Under the pieces are notes generated by a model. It was not told the origin of the DNA, did not search any database, and worked only from the letters and a program-made list of their open reading frames with translations. Below are positions 1-6,046 of a stretch of 18,327 bases of DNA, one piece after another. Both the position numbers and the translations under genes were made by a program. The number at the start of each line of letters is the position of its first letter. Position 1 is the first letter of the stretch. This stretch comes from Actinomycetes bacterium (GTDB lineage Bacteria > Actinomycetota > Acidimicrobiia > Acidimicrobiales > RAAP-2), in assembly GCA_021800645.1 (NCBI GenBank), contig JAJYYT010000004.1:1-18327 (forward strand), in the 5' to 3' direction.

Positions 1-407
1 GGGATCAGGAACTCGTCCTCGGCGCCGTCGCTCACGAGGATCGCCGAGGTCGCCGGATGGTCCCGGAGGACGCGGTCGAACTGGTCGGCGACGCGACGGT
101 CCGAGAGGTGCCCGACCCTGGCCGCCCCGGTGAGGACCACCACCTCGACCGCGTCGGGGCCCGGCCGGAGCTCGTCGTAGAGCTGGAGCGCCCCGAACAT
201 GGCGTTCGTGTCGGTGTCGCCGGGGTCGGCGAGGCCGAGCCGCTCGGCGGCCGCGAGGACGGCCGCCCGCCCCACCACGGGGCCGGTGACGCCGGCGTGC
301 TTTGCGGCAGGGGGCGGTTGTGGCTGTCGTCGCCTGACGGGAGAGCCGTTGCCGTGCTCGTCATCGTGCCGCTGCTCCTCTTCGCGGTGCCTGCCGCCTT
401 CGGGCAT
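1..407 (-). CDS. DUF373 family protein, N-terminal part, runs off the left edge
   Basis: Reading leftwards on the minus strand, an open frame with no stop reaches base 1. From about base 309 down it encodes the DUF373 pattern: KHAGVTGPVVGR, then GLADPGDTDTNAMFGALQLYDE, then the family hallmark SDGAEDEFL near base 5. DUF373 proteins are, as I recall, mostly archaeal predicted membrane proteins of unknown function; the soluble N-terminal part is what is seen here. The first in-frame ATG is at 407, but the residues from 407 to about 310 (rich in H, E, R, Q, P) look unlike the family and lie antisense to the first membrane segment of the rightward gene. An ATG at 364 behind AGAGGAG lies in another frame and would need one extra base near the C5 run at 311-315 to join. 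Family call is good; the start is unresolved. Confidence 0.68.
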   Translation of the reverse strand, partial: MPEGGRHREEEQRHDDEHGNGSPVRRRQPQPPPAAKHAGVTGPVVGRAAVLAAAERLGLADPGDTDTNAMFGALQLYDELRPGPDAVEVVVLTGAARVGHLSDRRVADQFDRVLRDHPATSAILVSDGAEDEFLI

Positions 408-3400
408 CCTGCGATCACGGGGGACAACCTCATCCAGAACTTCCCCTTACGCGTCCTCACCGGCCGTCAACTCCGTCAGGGCCACCTGCCGCTGTGGAAT
501 CCCTACATCTGGTCGGGGAGCCCGCTGCTCGGCGGTCTGAACTCGGGCTCCTTCTACCCGTTCACCTTCTTCTTCGCGGTGCTCGCGCCGGTTGCGGCGT
601 TCGTCGTCAACCTTCTCGGGGTCTACTGGGCTGGCGGACTCGGGATGTACGCACTCTGTCGTCAGTACCGGCTGCGTCCAGTCGCGAGCTTTCTCGGTGC
701 GTTCACGTACGCCTTCTTCGGCACGATGTCGGGGCAGCTCGTCCACCTCGGGGTGATCCAGGGGATGGGGTGGATGCCTCTCTTCGTGCTCGCGCTGCTT
801 CGGCTCTCATGGATCGTCCTGGGCACCGGACCGGTGCAGGATGACGCACGACGGGGCGTTGCGGAGGTCGATCTCCGTGCGGATGACACCGGCGTGGAGC
901 GCGCGGGCGGCGGGGAGCGCGCGGGCGGCGGGGAGGGAGGGGACGGCGTGGAGCGCGCGGGCGGCGGGGAGGGAGGGGACGGCGTGGGCGTGCCGGCGCT
1001 GCCTGCGGCGGCACCCCGGTCGAGTCCCTGGCCGTGGGTCGCGTTGCTCGCGGTGATCGTGGGGCTGGAGGCGCTCACGGGCGAGCCGCGGGCCATGGTC
1101 GAGACGGAGGTCGTCGGTGTGGTGGTCGCCGCCTGGGTCCTGCTGCGCCCGTACCCCTGGCGGTCCCCTCGGTTCGCACAGCGCGCCCGGCTGTTGGGCT
1201 ACGTGGTGATTGGTGGAGTCTGGGGAGTGATGCTCGCGGCGGCAGAGCTTGCGCCGGGCTGGACCTTCATCAAGGCGTCGCAGCGCGCGGTCGAGACCTA
1301 CCAATTCTTCGGCAGCGGGTCACTGCGCCCGTCCTGGTCATTGCTCCTCCTCGTGCCGGACCTCTTCGGTGGGGCCGGCCACTTCGGCTCGGTCCGGTAC
1401 TTCAACGGCTACAACCTTCCCGAGGTGACCGGCTACGTCGGGCTCCTCCCTTTGGGAGCGACGCTTGCTCTCCTTGCGTCTTCCTTCGGCCGTCGCCGCG
1501 CTCCCCGCTCTGCGGACTGGGGAATGTGGCTCGCGCTCGGCGGCCTCGGTCTTCTTCTCGTGTGGGGCTCGTTCACCCCGCTCGGCCATGTCTGGGCGGC
1601 TGTCCCGCTCCTCGGCAAGACGCGCCTGCAGAGCCGCAACCTCGAGATCGTGGACCTCGCCCTCGCGGTCCTGTTCGCGTTCTGGGCGGATCTCGCGTTG
1701 GGGAGGCGGACGGCAGCTGCGACGACCGGCCGTGTCATCGCGCCGGGCCCGTCCTCGTGGCACTCATGGAGCGGTCGCCCTCAACAGCTCGGGCGCCGCC
1801 GGTGGCGTGGGCGCCTTCTCTCGCGGGGCCCCGACCGGTCCCAGGAGCGAGGCCCCGACCGGTCCCATGAGGGGGGCCCCGTTCGGCTCCTCGAGTGGCT
1901 TCCCGCGCTCCCCGCCGCCGCGGCAATCGTGCTGTGTGCGGTCACGCTCGCCGCACCGCTGCCCGTCGAGGAGTGGTTGCACGCGAGCCCGTCGGGAGCC
2001 GCGCTCGCCCGCGGGCTGTGGCCGTGGTTCCTCGCTCAGGCGGTGGTGGCAGCCGGCATGGTCGCGCTCGTCGCCCGATGGAGCCGGTTCGGGGCGCGAG
2101 CGCGCCGGCGCCTCCTCGTCAGCCTCGTGGTCGCGGACTTCGCGTTCTTCGGGCTCGCCACGTCGACAGTGCTCGCGCCGGTCCCAACGCGATTGGAGCC
2201 GACGCACTCGGCGGCAGCAGCGGTGCTCGGGACCAACGGACGGTTCGCCATCGTCAACACGACAGTGACCCACCTCTTCACATTGGACACGATCGGACAA
2301 CCAGATTTGAACGCCTTCACCCGGCTCGAGAGCGTCCAAGGGTACGGGTCGATCCTGTCCGACCGCTACGGTGCCGCGACGGGCTCGCACGAGCTGGACA
2401 CGCTCAGCGCCTGTGCGCTCGAGTCGGGACGGTTCCACGCGCTTCGCCTCACGACGCTCCTCGCGAGCCCTGGGGACCTGGCGGTGCGCGTAGGCCCGCG
2501 TACGACGGTGCGAGCTCCGAGCTCCTCTGCGTGTCCCCAAGCGCCGCGGCCGGGAAGCGCGCATCGTCGCGCCTTCTATCTCGGCTCGCCGGTGGCGCTC
2601 CGGTCGGTGACACTCGTGAAGACCGGCGCATCGCAGACACGAGGCGCACCGGTGGTGGACGTCGTCGCCCCCGGCGGTGGGGTCCGCCGCCCCAGGGAGA
2701 CCGTGCGCCGGACGGCGGGTGGCTGGTCGGTCAGGTTCGACACGCCCATCACTGCAGCGGGCATCGTGGTCGAAGGGCCTGCACGCGAGATCGCCGACAA
2801 CTCGACCGTGCGGAGCGTGTCGGGAGCCCGGTGGGCGCTCGACGGGAGCTTCCAGGACGCGGTGGACACCTCCAGCTGGCGGTTCGTGGGCACGTTCGCC
2901 CACACGTTTGGCATCTTCCGCCGGACGGCACCTCCGCCCCCGCCGGTGTGGCTCGTGCCCGCGACCGCCGGTTCGTCGGTGCACCAGCTCTCGGCTCCTG
3001 ACTGGGGCGGCGCGACGGATCGGGTCGTCGCACGTCGCCCCGTGACCGTCGTCTGGAGCGAGTCGTACCTCCCAGGCTGGCATGCAACGCTCGTCCCGGC
3101 GAACGACACCAACGGACGACAGGACAGGTCGCTGTCGCTCGTCGTCTACCGCCGCGGCCTCCTGCAGGCTGTCGAGGTGCCGGCAGGTGCGTGGATCCTC
3201 ACGTTCCACTACCGTCCGCCCCTGCTCACGTTGGGGATGGCAGGTTCTGTCGCGGCTGTCGCAGGGTTCCTCCTTCTTCTGGTCGTGTTGGTCGCTTCGC
3301 GGTGGAGAAGGAGGGGGCGGAGGGGGCAAGCCTCGGAACAGCCGGTTCCGGCCTTCGCTGCGGAGAGCGCAGAGCCTTCGGAGGGCGGGCATCAGCTGGC

Positions 3401-3455
3401 GAGGACACCGAGCGGGGCGCGGCCCTCCCCGGGCGCCAGTCAGGCCAGCCGATAG
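318..3455 (+). CDS. YfhO-type multi-pass membrane protein
   Basis: Large membrane protein of the YfhO family, GT-C-like proteins linked in Firmicutes to glycosylation of cell-surface polymers; the substrate here is unknown. The N-terminus shows one membrane segment (AVLVIVPLLLFAVPAAFG), then the conserved extracytoplasmic stretch with GDNLIQNFPLRVL, LPLWNPYIWSGSPLL and SFYPFTFFF. Many hydrophobic segments follow, then TRLQSRNLEIVDLALAVLFA, a long soluble domain and a last membrane segment (about 3217-3300). The start is uncertain: TTG 318 after GGCAGGGGG keeps an arginine before the first segment; GTG 297 and GTG 354 (after GGGAG) are alternatives, while frame upstream of 297 is antisense to DUF373. 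Two cytosolic-type loops carry tandem-repeat insertions (896-985 and 1827-1886). It ends 10 bases before dapB. Family call is solid, function is not. Confidence 0.85.
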   Translation: MWLSSPDGRAVAVLVIVPLLLFAVPAAFGHPAITGDNLIQNFPLRVLTGRQLRQGHLPLWNPYIWSGSPLLGGLNSGSFYPFTFFFAVLAPVAAFVVNLLGVYWAGGLGMYALCRQYRLRPVASFLGAFTYAFFGTMSGQLVHLGVIQGMGWMPLFVLALLRLSWIVLGTGPVQDDARRGVAEVDLRADDTGVERAGGGERAGGGEGGDGVERAGGGEGGDGVGVPALPAAAPRSSPWPWVALLAVIVGLEALTGEPRAMVETEVVGVVVAAWVLLRPYPWRSPRFAQRARLLGYVVIGGVWGVMLAAAELAPGWTFIKASQRAVETYQFFGSGSLRPSWSLLLLVPDLFGGAGHFGSVRYFNGYNLPEVTGYVGLLPLGATLALLASSFGRRRAPRSADWGMWLALGGLGLLLVWGSFTPLGHVWAAVPLLGKTRLQSRNLEIVDLALAVLFAFWADLALGRRTAAATTGRVIAPGPSSWHSWSGRPQQLGRRRWRGRLLSRGPDRSQERGPDRSHEGGPVRLLEWLPALPAAAAIVLCAVTLAAPLPVEEWLHASPSGAALARGLWPWFLAQAVVAAGMVALVARWSRFGARARRRLLVSLVVADFAFFGLATSTVLAPVPTRLEPTHSAAAAVLGTNGRFAIVNTTVTHLFTLDTIGQPDLNAFTRLESVQGYGSILSDRYGAATGSHELDTLSACALESGRFHALRLTTLLASPGDLAVRVGPRTTVRAPSSSACPQAPRPGSAHRRAFYLGSPVALRSVTLVKTGASQTRGAPVVDVVAPGGGVRRPRETVRRTAGGWSVRFDTPITAAGIVVEGPAREIADNSTVRSVSGARWALDGSFQDAVDTSSWRFVGTFAHTFGIFRRTAPPPPPVWLVPATAGSSVHQLSAPDWGGATDRVVARRPVTVVWSESYLPGWHATLVPANDTNGRQDRSLSLVVYRRGLLQAVEVPAGAWILTFHYRPPLLTLGMAGSVAAVAGFLLLLVVLVASRWRRRGRRGQASEQPVPAFAAESAEPSEGGHQLARTPSGARPSPGASQASR
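896..985 (+). repeat. 18-bp in-frame tandem array, order A-A-B-A-B, inside the YfhO-type gene
   Basis: Five 18-bp units in a row: A = GGAGCGCGCGGGCGGCGG at 896, 914 and 950; B = GGAGGGAGGGGACGGCGT at 932 and 968. Copies of each type are identical. The encoded peptides are ERAGGG and EGGDGV, forming a flexible, Gly-rich loop of about 30 residues between predicted membrane segments. The period keeps the frame. Confidence 0.95.
1827..1886 (+). repeat. 24-bp in-frame tandem repeat, about 2.5 copies, inside the YfhO-type gene
   Basis: Units begin at 1827 and 1851 with GGCCCCGACCGGTCCC; a partial third copy (GGCCCCGTTCGG) begins at 1875. They encode GPDRSQER, GPDRSHEG and GPVR in a charged loop just before the membrane segment LPALPAAAAIVLCAVTLA. 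Confidence 0.9.
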
Positions 3456-3468
3456 CGTTGCCGCAGTG
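3453..3468 (+). promoter_or_regulatory. Candidate leaderless start for dapB: TAGCGT, 7 bases, GTG
   Basis: TAGCGT (3453-3458) matches the actinobacterial -10 pattern TANNNT and its first three bases are the stop codon of the upstream gene. The dapB GTG lies 7 bases later, where transcription would begin. No ribosome binding site is visible in front of this GTG and no clear -35 element is seen. Confidence 0.45.
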
Positions 3469-4332
3469 ATACGAGTGGGGGTCGTCGGCGCAGCGGGGAG
3501 GATGGGTCGTGAGATCTGCCGGGCGGTGCAGGAGGCGGAGGACCTCACGCTGGCGGCCGCCGTCGACCCCGCGTTCGCGCGGCAAGTGCAGCAGGGGGCC
3601 GGGTCGGACGCCGGGACGAAAGCCGGGTCGGGGGCCGGGTCGGAAGCCGGACGCCTCGATGCGGCGAGCGGGCTGGGTTCAACGGTGGTTTCCAGCGGGA
3701 TCGACGCGCTTGTCGAGGCGGAGGTCGAGGTGGCGGTCGACTTCACGGTCGCTGAGGCGGCGCGCCGCACGCTGCCTTGGCTCGCCGAACGGGGGATTCA
3801 CGCCGTCGTGGGCACGACGGGGCTCGGATCCGAAGACATCGCCAGTGCCGCCGAGGCGTTCTCGCACGGGCGTGCCAACGCGGTGATCGCCCCCAACTTT
3901 GCGATCGGTGCCGTCCTCCTCATGCGCCTTTGCGAGCTCGCGGCGCCGCTCATGGACGCGGCCGAGATCGTGGAGCTGCACCATGAAGACAAGCGCGACG
4001 CGCCGTCGGGCACCGCGATGCGGACCGCCGCCCGGATCGCTGCCGCCAGAAAGAGCGCGGGCCTCCCAGCCGTTACCGACCGGACGACCGAGCTCGTCGT
4101 CGACGGCGCACGCGGCGGGGCGGGCCCGGGCGGCGTTCGGCTCCACTCGGTGCGGCTTCCCGGACTGGTGGCCCATCAAGAGGTGATCTTCGGGGCGCCC
4201 GGTCAATCCCTCACCCTCCGCCACGACTCCTACGACCGCCGGTCGTTCATGCCCGGGGTGCTTCTCGCCGTCAGGCGGGTCGTCGAACGCCCGGGCCTGA
4301 CCGTCGGCCTCGACGCGCTTCTCGGTTTGTGA
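3466..4332 (+). CDS. dapB: 4-hydroxy-tetrahydrodipicolinate reductase
   Basis: DapB reduces the dihydrodipicolinate precursor with NAD(P)H in the cytosol, the step after DapA in diaminopimelate and lysine synthesis. The Rossmann motif is at residues 8-14 (G-A-A-G-R-M-G). The signature ELHHEDKRDAPSGTA gives the catalytic pair H172/H173 and the substrate lysine K176, with the spacing known from E. coli H159/H160/K163. The C-terminal VRLPGLVAHQEVIFG and LTLRHDSYDRRSF segments are typical. GTG 3466 is chosen because the Rossmann strand IRVGVVG follows at once. At 288 residues it is longer than usual because of a repeat-coded insertion (about residues 45-62) in the loop before the second half of the Rossmann domain. 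It lies 10 bases after the YfhO-type gene. Confidence 0.97.
   Translation: MIRVGVVGAAGRMGREICRAVQEAEDLTLAAAVDPAFARQVQQGAGSDAGTKAGSGAGSEAGRLDAASGLGSTVVSSGIDALVEAEVEVAVDFTVAEAARRTLPWLAERGIHAVVGTTGLGSEDIASAAEAFSHGRANAVIAPNFAIGAVLLMRLCELAAPLMDAAEIVELHHEDKRDAPSGTAMRTAARIAAARKSAGLPAVTDRTTELVVDGARGGAGPGGVRLHSVRLPGLVAHQEVIFGAPGQSLTLRHDSYDRRSFMPGVLLAVRRVVERPGLTVGLDALLGL
3598..3650 (+). repeat. 12-bp in-frame tandem array inside dapB, 4.4 copies
   Basis: Units of the form GCCGGGTCGGNN begin at 3598, 3610, 3622 and 3634, with a partial copy at 3646. They encode AGSD, AGTK, AGSG, AGSE, AG. The array sits in a surface loop where DapB proteins normally carry a short Gly/Asp-rich turn, well away from the catalytic histidines. 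Confidence 0.92.
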
Positions 4333-4335
4333 GCC

Positions 4336-4369
4336 CCGCACGGTGCGGAACGGCGAAGGCGGCTCCGCC
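4336..4369 (+). terminator. Two small hairpins after dapB, possible weak terminator
   Basis: CCGCA-CGG-TGCGG (4336-4348) begins 4 bases after the dapB stop codon, and GGCGG-CT-CCGCC (4358-4369) follows. Neither is trailed by a T run, so intrinsic termination is doubtful; in such a GC-rich genome short stems also occur by chance. Confidence 0.22.
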
Positions 4370-4406
4370 GGCGACCTGGGAGGGGGCCAAGGGACCTCCG
4401 GCGACG

Positions 4407-4462
4407 ACTCTGGAGAGACCGTGACCTCTGGAGAGAGACCGTGACCTCTGGAGAGACCGTGA
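4407..4462 (+). repeat. Threefold repeated ribosome-binding-site/GTG unit ahead of tetR1
   Basis: The unit CTCTGGAGAGACCGTGA occurs three times (ending near 4424, 4444 and 4462; the middle copy has two extra bases, GA). Each copy supplies a purine-rich GGAGAGA followed closely by GTG, at 4421, 4441 and 4459. GTG 4441 and 4459 share the tetR1 frame. GTG 4421 is in another frame and opens a seven-codon ORF whose TGA (4442-4444) overlaps GTG 4441. Confidence 0.85.
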
Positions 4463-5049
4463 CGGAGGGGAACGAGCACGGGACTCGACTGCGCATCCTC
4501 CAAGCCGCGTACGAGTGCGTCGCCCGCTGGGGATTCTCCAAGACGACTGTCGAGGATGCCGGGCGTGGGGCGCGAGTGTCGCGTGCCACCGTCTACCGGT
4601 ACTTCCCTGGCGGTCGCGAAGAGCTCCTCTCCGCGGTCGTCGCATGGGAGAACGCCCGGTTCTTCGCCCGCCTCTACGAAGAGGTGCGGGAGGCATCGAC
4701 GCTCGAAGAAGTGATGGAGCTGGGCCTCGTGTTCGCGCACCGGGACATCCGGGATCACGACGTGCTCCAGCGGGTGCTGGACACCGAGCCAGAGCTGCTG
4801 CTGCCGAAGCTGACGGTGGAGGCCGAGGGAACTCAGAGGATGATCGCCGCCTTCCTCGAGCCGTACCTCTTCCGTGAGCGGCTCGCTCCCGGCGTCGTGG
4901 TGAGCGAGGCAGCCGACTTCCTCGCCCGCATGGCGCTGTCGTACATCTCTGCACCTGGGCGGTGGGACCTCGCCGACCGCGGGCAGGTCTCGCGCCTGGT
5001 GCGCGGGGAATTGCTGGGAGGCATTCTGCTGCCTGCCTCCCACGGCTGA
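4441..5049 (+). CDS. TetR/AcrR family transcriptional regulator (tetR1)
   Basis: Dimeric repressor-type regulator of 202 residues. The N-terminal DNA-binding domain is clear: RLRILQAAYECVARWGFSKTTVEDAGRGA leads into the recognition helix region VSRATVYRYFPGGREELL (about residues 44-62). The C-terminal ligand and dimer domain is all helical and not assignable to a ligand. It is a paralog of the TetR at 5352: both share SRAT(V/L)YR(Y/L)FPGG(R/K)E and an EPELLLP/EPGAVLP segment at the same place. Start is GTG 4441 or GTG 4459, both preceded by GGAGAGA in repeated units, so two protein forms differing by six residues are possible. It is followed by a 302-base spacer, so whether it is co-transcribed with the second tetR is unclear. 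Confidence 0.9.
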   Translation: MTSGETVTEGNEHGTRLRILQAAYECVARWGFSKTTVEDAGRGARVSRATVYRYFPGGREELLSAVVAWENARFFARLYEEVREASTLEEVMELGLVFAHRDIRDHDVLQRVLDTEPELLLPKLTVEAEGTQRMIAAFLEPYLFRERLAPGVVVSEAADFLARMALSYISAPGRWDLADRGQVSRLVRGELLGGILLPASHG

Positions 5050-5066
5050 CGCAGGGCCGACTGTAT

Positions 5067-5106
5067 GGGATGCAATCCCGCCGAGCGGATGCAACCCCGT
5101 CGGGGT
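5067..5106 (+). promoter_or_regulatory. Palindrome and 19-bp duplication after tetR1
   Basis: GGGATGCAATCCC (5067-5079) is a perfect 5-bp inverted repeat around GCA. GGATGCAA(T/C)CCCG recurs 19 bases later (5068-5080 and 5087-5099). The second copy runs into another stem, ACCCC-GTC-GGGGT (5094-5106). This could be an operator for one of the two TetR proteins or a weak terminator for tetR1; there is no T run. Confidence 0.35.
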
Positions 5107-5113
5107 GCGGCAG

Positions 5114-5239
5114 CCCGATCGACACAGCCCGATCGACACAGCCCGATCGACACAGCCCGATCGACACAGCCCGATCGACACAGCCCGATCGACACAGCCT
5201 GATTGACACAACTTGGTCTGACACGGCCCCATTGACAAT
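5114..5239 (+). repeat. 14-bp tandem array, six perfect copies decaying into a promoter
   Basis: CCCGATCGACACAG is repeated exactly six times (5114-5197). Three further 14-base steps are degenerate: CCTGATTGACACAA (5198), CTTGGTCTGACACG (5212), GCCCCATTGACAAT (5226). The last carries the -35 element TTGACA of the promoter of the second tetR. There are no spacers, so this is a minisatellite, not CRISPR. Each unit holds the 6-base palindrome CGATCG. It fills most of the non-coding 5050-5351 interval. Confidence 0.95.
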
Positions 5240-5269
5240 GAGACACGGAGCGACTTACCGTTTCATTGT
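5233..5269 (+). promoter_or_regulatory. Promoter with overlapping palindromic operator candidate for tetR2-diiron
   Basis: TTGACA (5233-5238), a 17-base spacer and TACCGT (5256-5261, TANNNT type) form a near-consensus sigma-70-class promoter. An inverted repeat covers it: ACAATGAGAC (5235-5244) and GTTTCATTGT (5260-5269), with nine of ten positions paired and a 15-base spacer. One arm overlaps the -35 and the other the end of the -10 and the start site, the arrangement expected for a self-repressing TetR. The stretch is also AT-rich relative to its surroundings. The predicted transcript would start near 5268. Confidence 0.65.
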
Positions 5270-5351
5270 GCGGCCCTCGTCCTCGTTGTGGACCTCCGAG
5301 CCGTGGCACGCCGGCGGAGAGCCGCTTCGTCCCGTCGTCAGCCACTTGGGC

Positions 5352-6020
5352 ATGGACGACAGGAGCTCATCTCGCGTGCGGATCGTCGATGCTGCCCTGC
5401 GCTGCATTCCCCGATGCGGGCTCTACAAGACCACCCTGGACGAGGTTGCTCGAGAAGCCGGCATCTCCCGCGCGACCCTGTATCGCCTCTTTCCCGGCGG
5501 CAAGGAGGCGGTGGTGCGCGCCGTCGTCGAGACCGAGACCGCGCGGCTCTTCTCCGACCTCGGCGCGGCAATGGGAGAGGCTCGGGACCTTGAAGAGCTC
5601 CTCGTCGTCGCCATCGTGGGCGCCGCTCAGCGGCTCTCCTCTCACCCCGCGCTCACGTATCTCCTCCGGCACGAGCCGGGTGCAGTGCTGCCCCATCTCG
5701 CGTTCGGGGGGCTCGACCGCGTGTTGACCGCCGCCGCCGCCTTCTCGGCTCCGTTCCTGGGTCGCTGGCTCGACCCCGATGACGCGGCGCGCGCCGCCGA
5801 GTGGGCGGCACGCATCGTCGTCTCCTACCTCTCCTGCCCGCGCGAAGGGCTCGAGCTCACGGACCCGATCGCCGTCCGCGGCTTGGTCTCGTCGTTCGTC
5901 GTCCCCGGCATCCAGGCGCTTGTCCAGGAGAAGGCGCTCGTCCAGGAGAAGGTGCTCGCAGAAGAGCAGGCGCATGCCCTGGCGCATGCCCTGGCGCAGG
6001 ACCCGTCGGGGAGCCCATGA
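5352..6020 (+). CDS. TetR/AcrR family transcriptional regulator (tetR2), coupled to the diiron gene
   Basis: 222-residue TetR protein. The helix-turn-helix domain spans about residues 8-52 (VRIVDAALRC, TTLDEVAREAGISRATLYRLFPGGKEAV). It is the tandem paralog of tetR1. Start ATG 5352 fits the family N-terminus but has no good ribosome binding site; an in-frame GTG at 5268 lies at the predicted transcription start and would add 28 residues without family similarity. The C-terminus ends in a repeat-coded helical tail, ALVQEK twice, VLAEEQ, AHAL twice (5916-5993), beyond the normal TetR fold. The stop TGA overlaps an ATG (ATGA at 6017-6020) of the downstream frame, pointing to co-translation with the diiron protein. 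By position it probably represses its own promoter and the diiron gene. Confidence 0.9.
   Translation: MDDRSSSRVRIVDAALRCIPRCGLYKTTLDEVAREAGISRATLYRLFPGGKEAVVRAVVETETARLFSDLGAAMGEARDLEELLVVAIVGAAQRLSSHPALTYLLRHEPGAVLPHLAFGGLDRVLTAAAAFSAPFLGRWLDPDDAARAAEWAARIVVSYLSCPREGLELTDPIAVRGLVSSFVVPGIQALVQEKALVQEKVLAEEQAHALAHALAQDPSGSP
5916..5993 (+). repeat. 18-bp and 12-bp in-frame tandem repeats at the 3' end of tetR2
   Basis: GCGCTTGTCCAGGAGAAG (5916-5933) is followed by a near-identical copy (5934-5951) and a degenerate third (5952-5969). Two exact copies of GCGCATGCCCTG follow (5970-5981, 5982-5993). The encoded peptide is a helix-prone tail of about 26 residues. Confidence 0.92.
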
Positions 6021-6046
6021 CGAGGGAAGGAAAGGAACGAGTCGCG

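Noticed and set aside
57..296. Upstream extension of the YfhO-type gene to ATG 57
   Set aside because: These bases code convincingly for DUF373 on the other strand; the plus frame there has no membrane segment or motif.
1764..3770. Long minus-strand open frame of 668 codons
   Set aside because: It lies antisense to the YfhO-type gene and dapB, is rich in R, P, A, and shows no family motif; such shadows are normal at this G+C.
5114..5211. Possible CRISPR array
   Set aside because: The units are 14 bp and directly contiguous, with no spacers, and no cas genes are near; it is a tandem minisatellite.
3679..5238. Minus-strand open frame of 519 codons beginning in the 14-bp array
   Set aside because: Its N-terminus is only translated repeat (SIGLCRSGCVDRAV type) and the rest is antisense to tetR1 and dapB.
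4962..5351. Upstream in-frame extension of tetR2 through the 14-bp array
   Set aside because: The extension overlaps the tetR1 end, reads through the repeat and the promoter, and has no TetR similarity.
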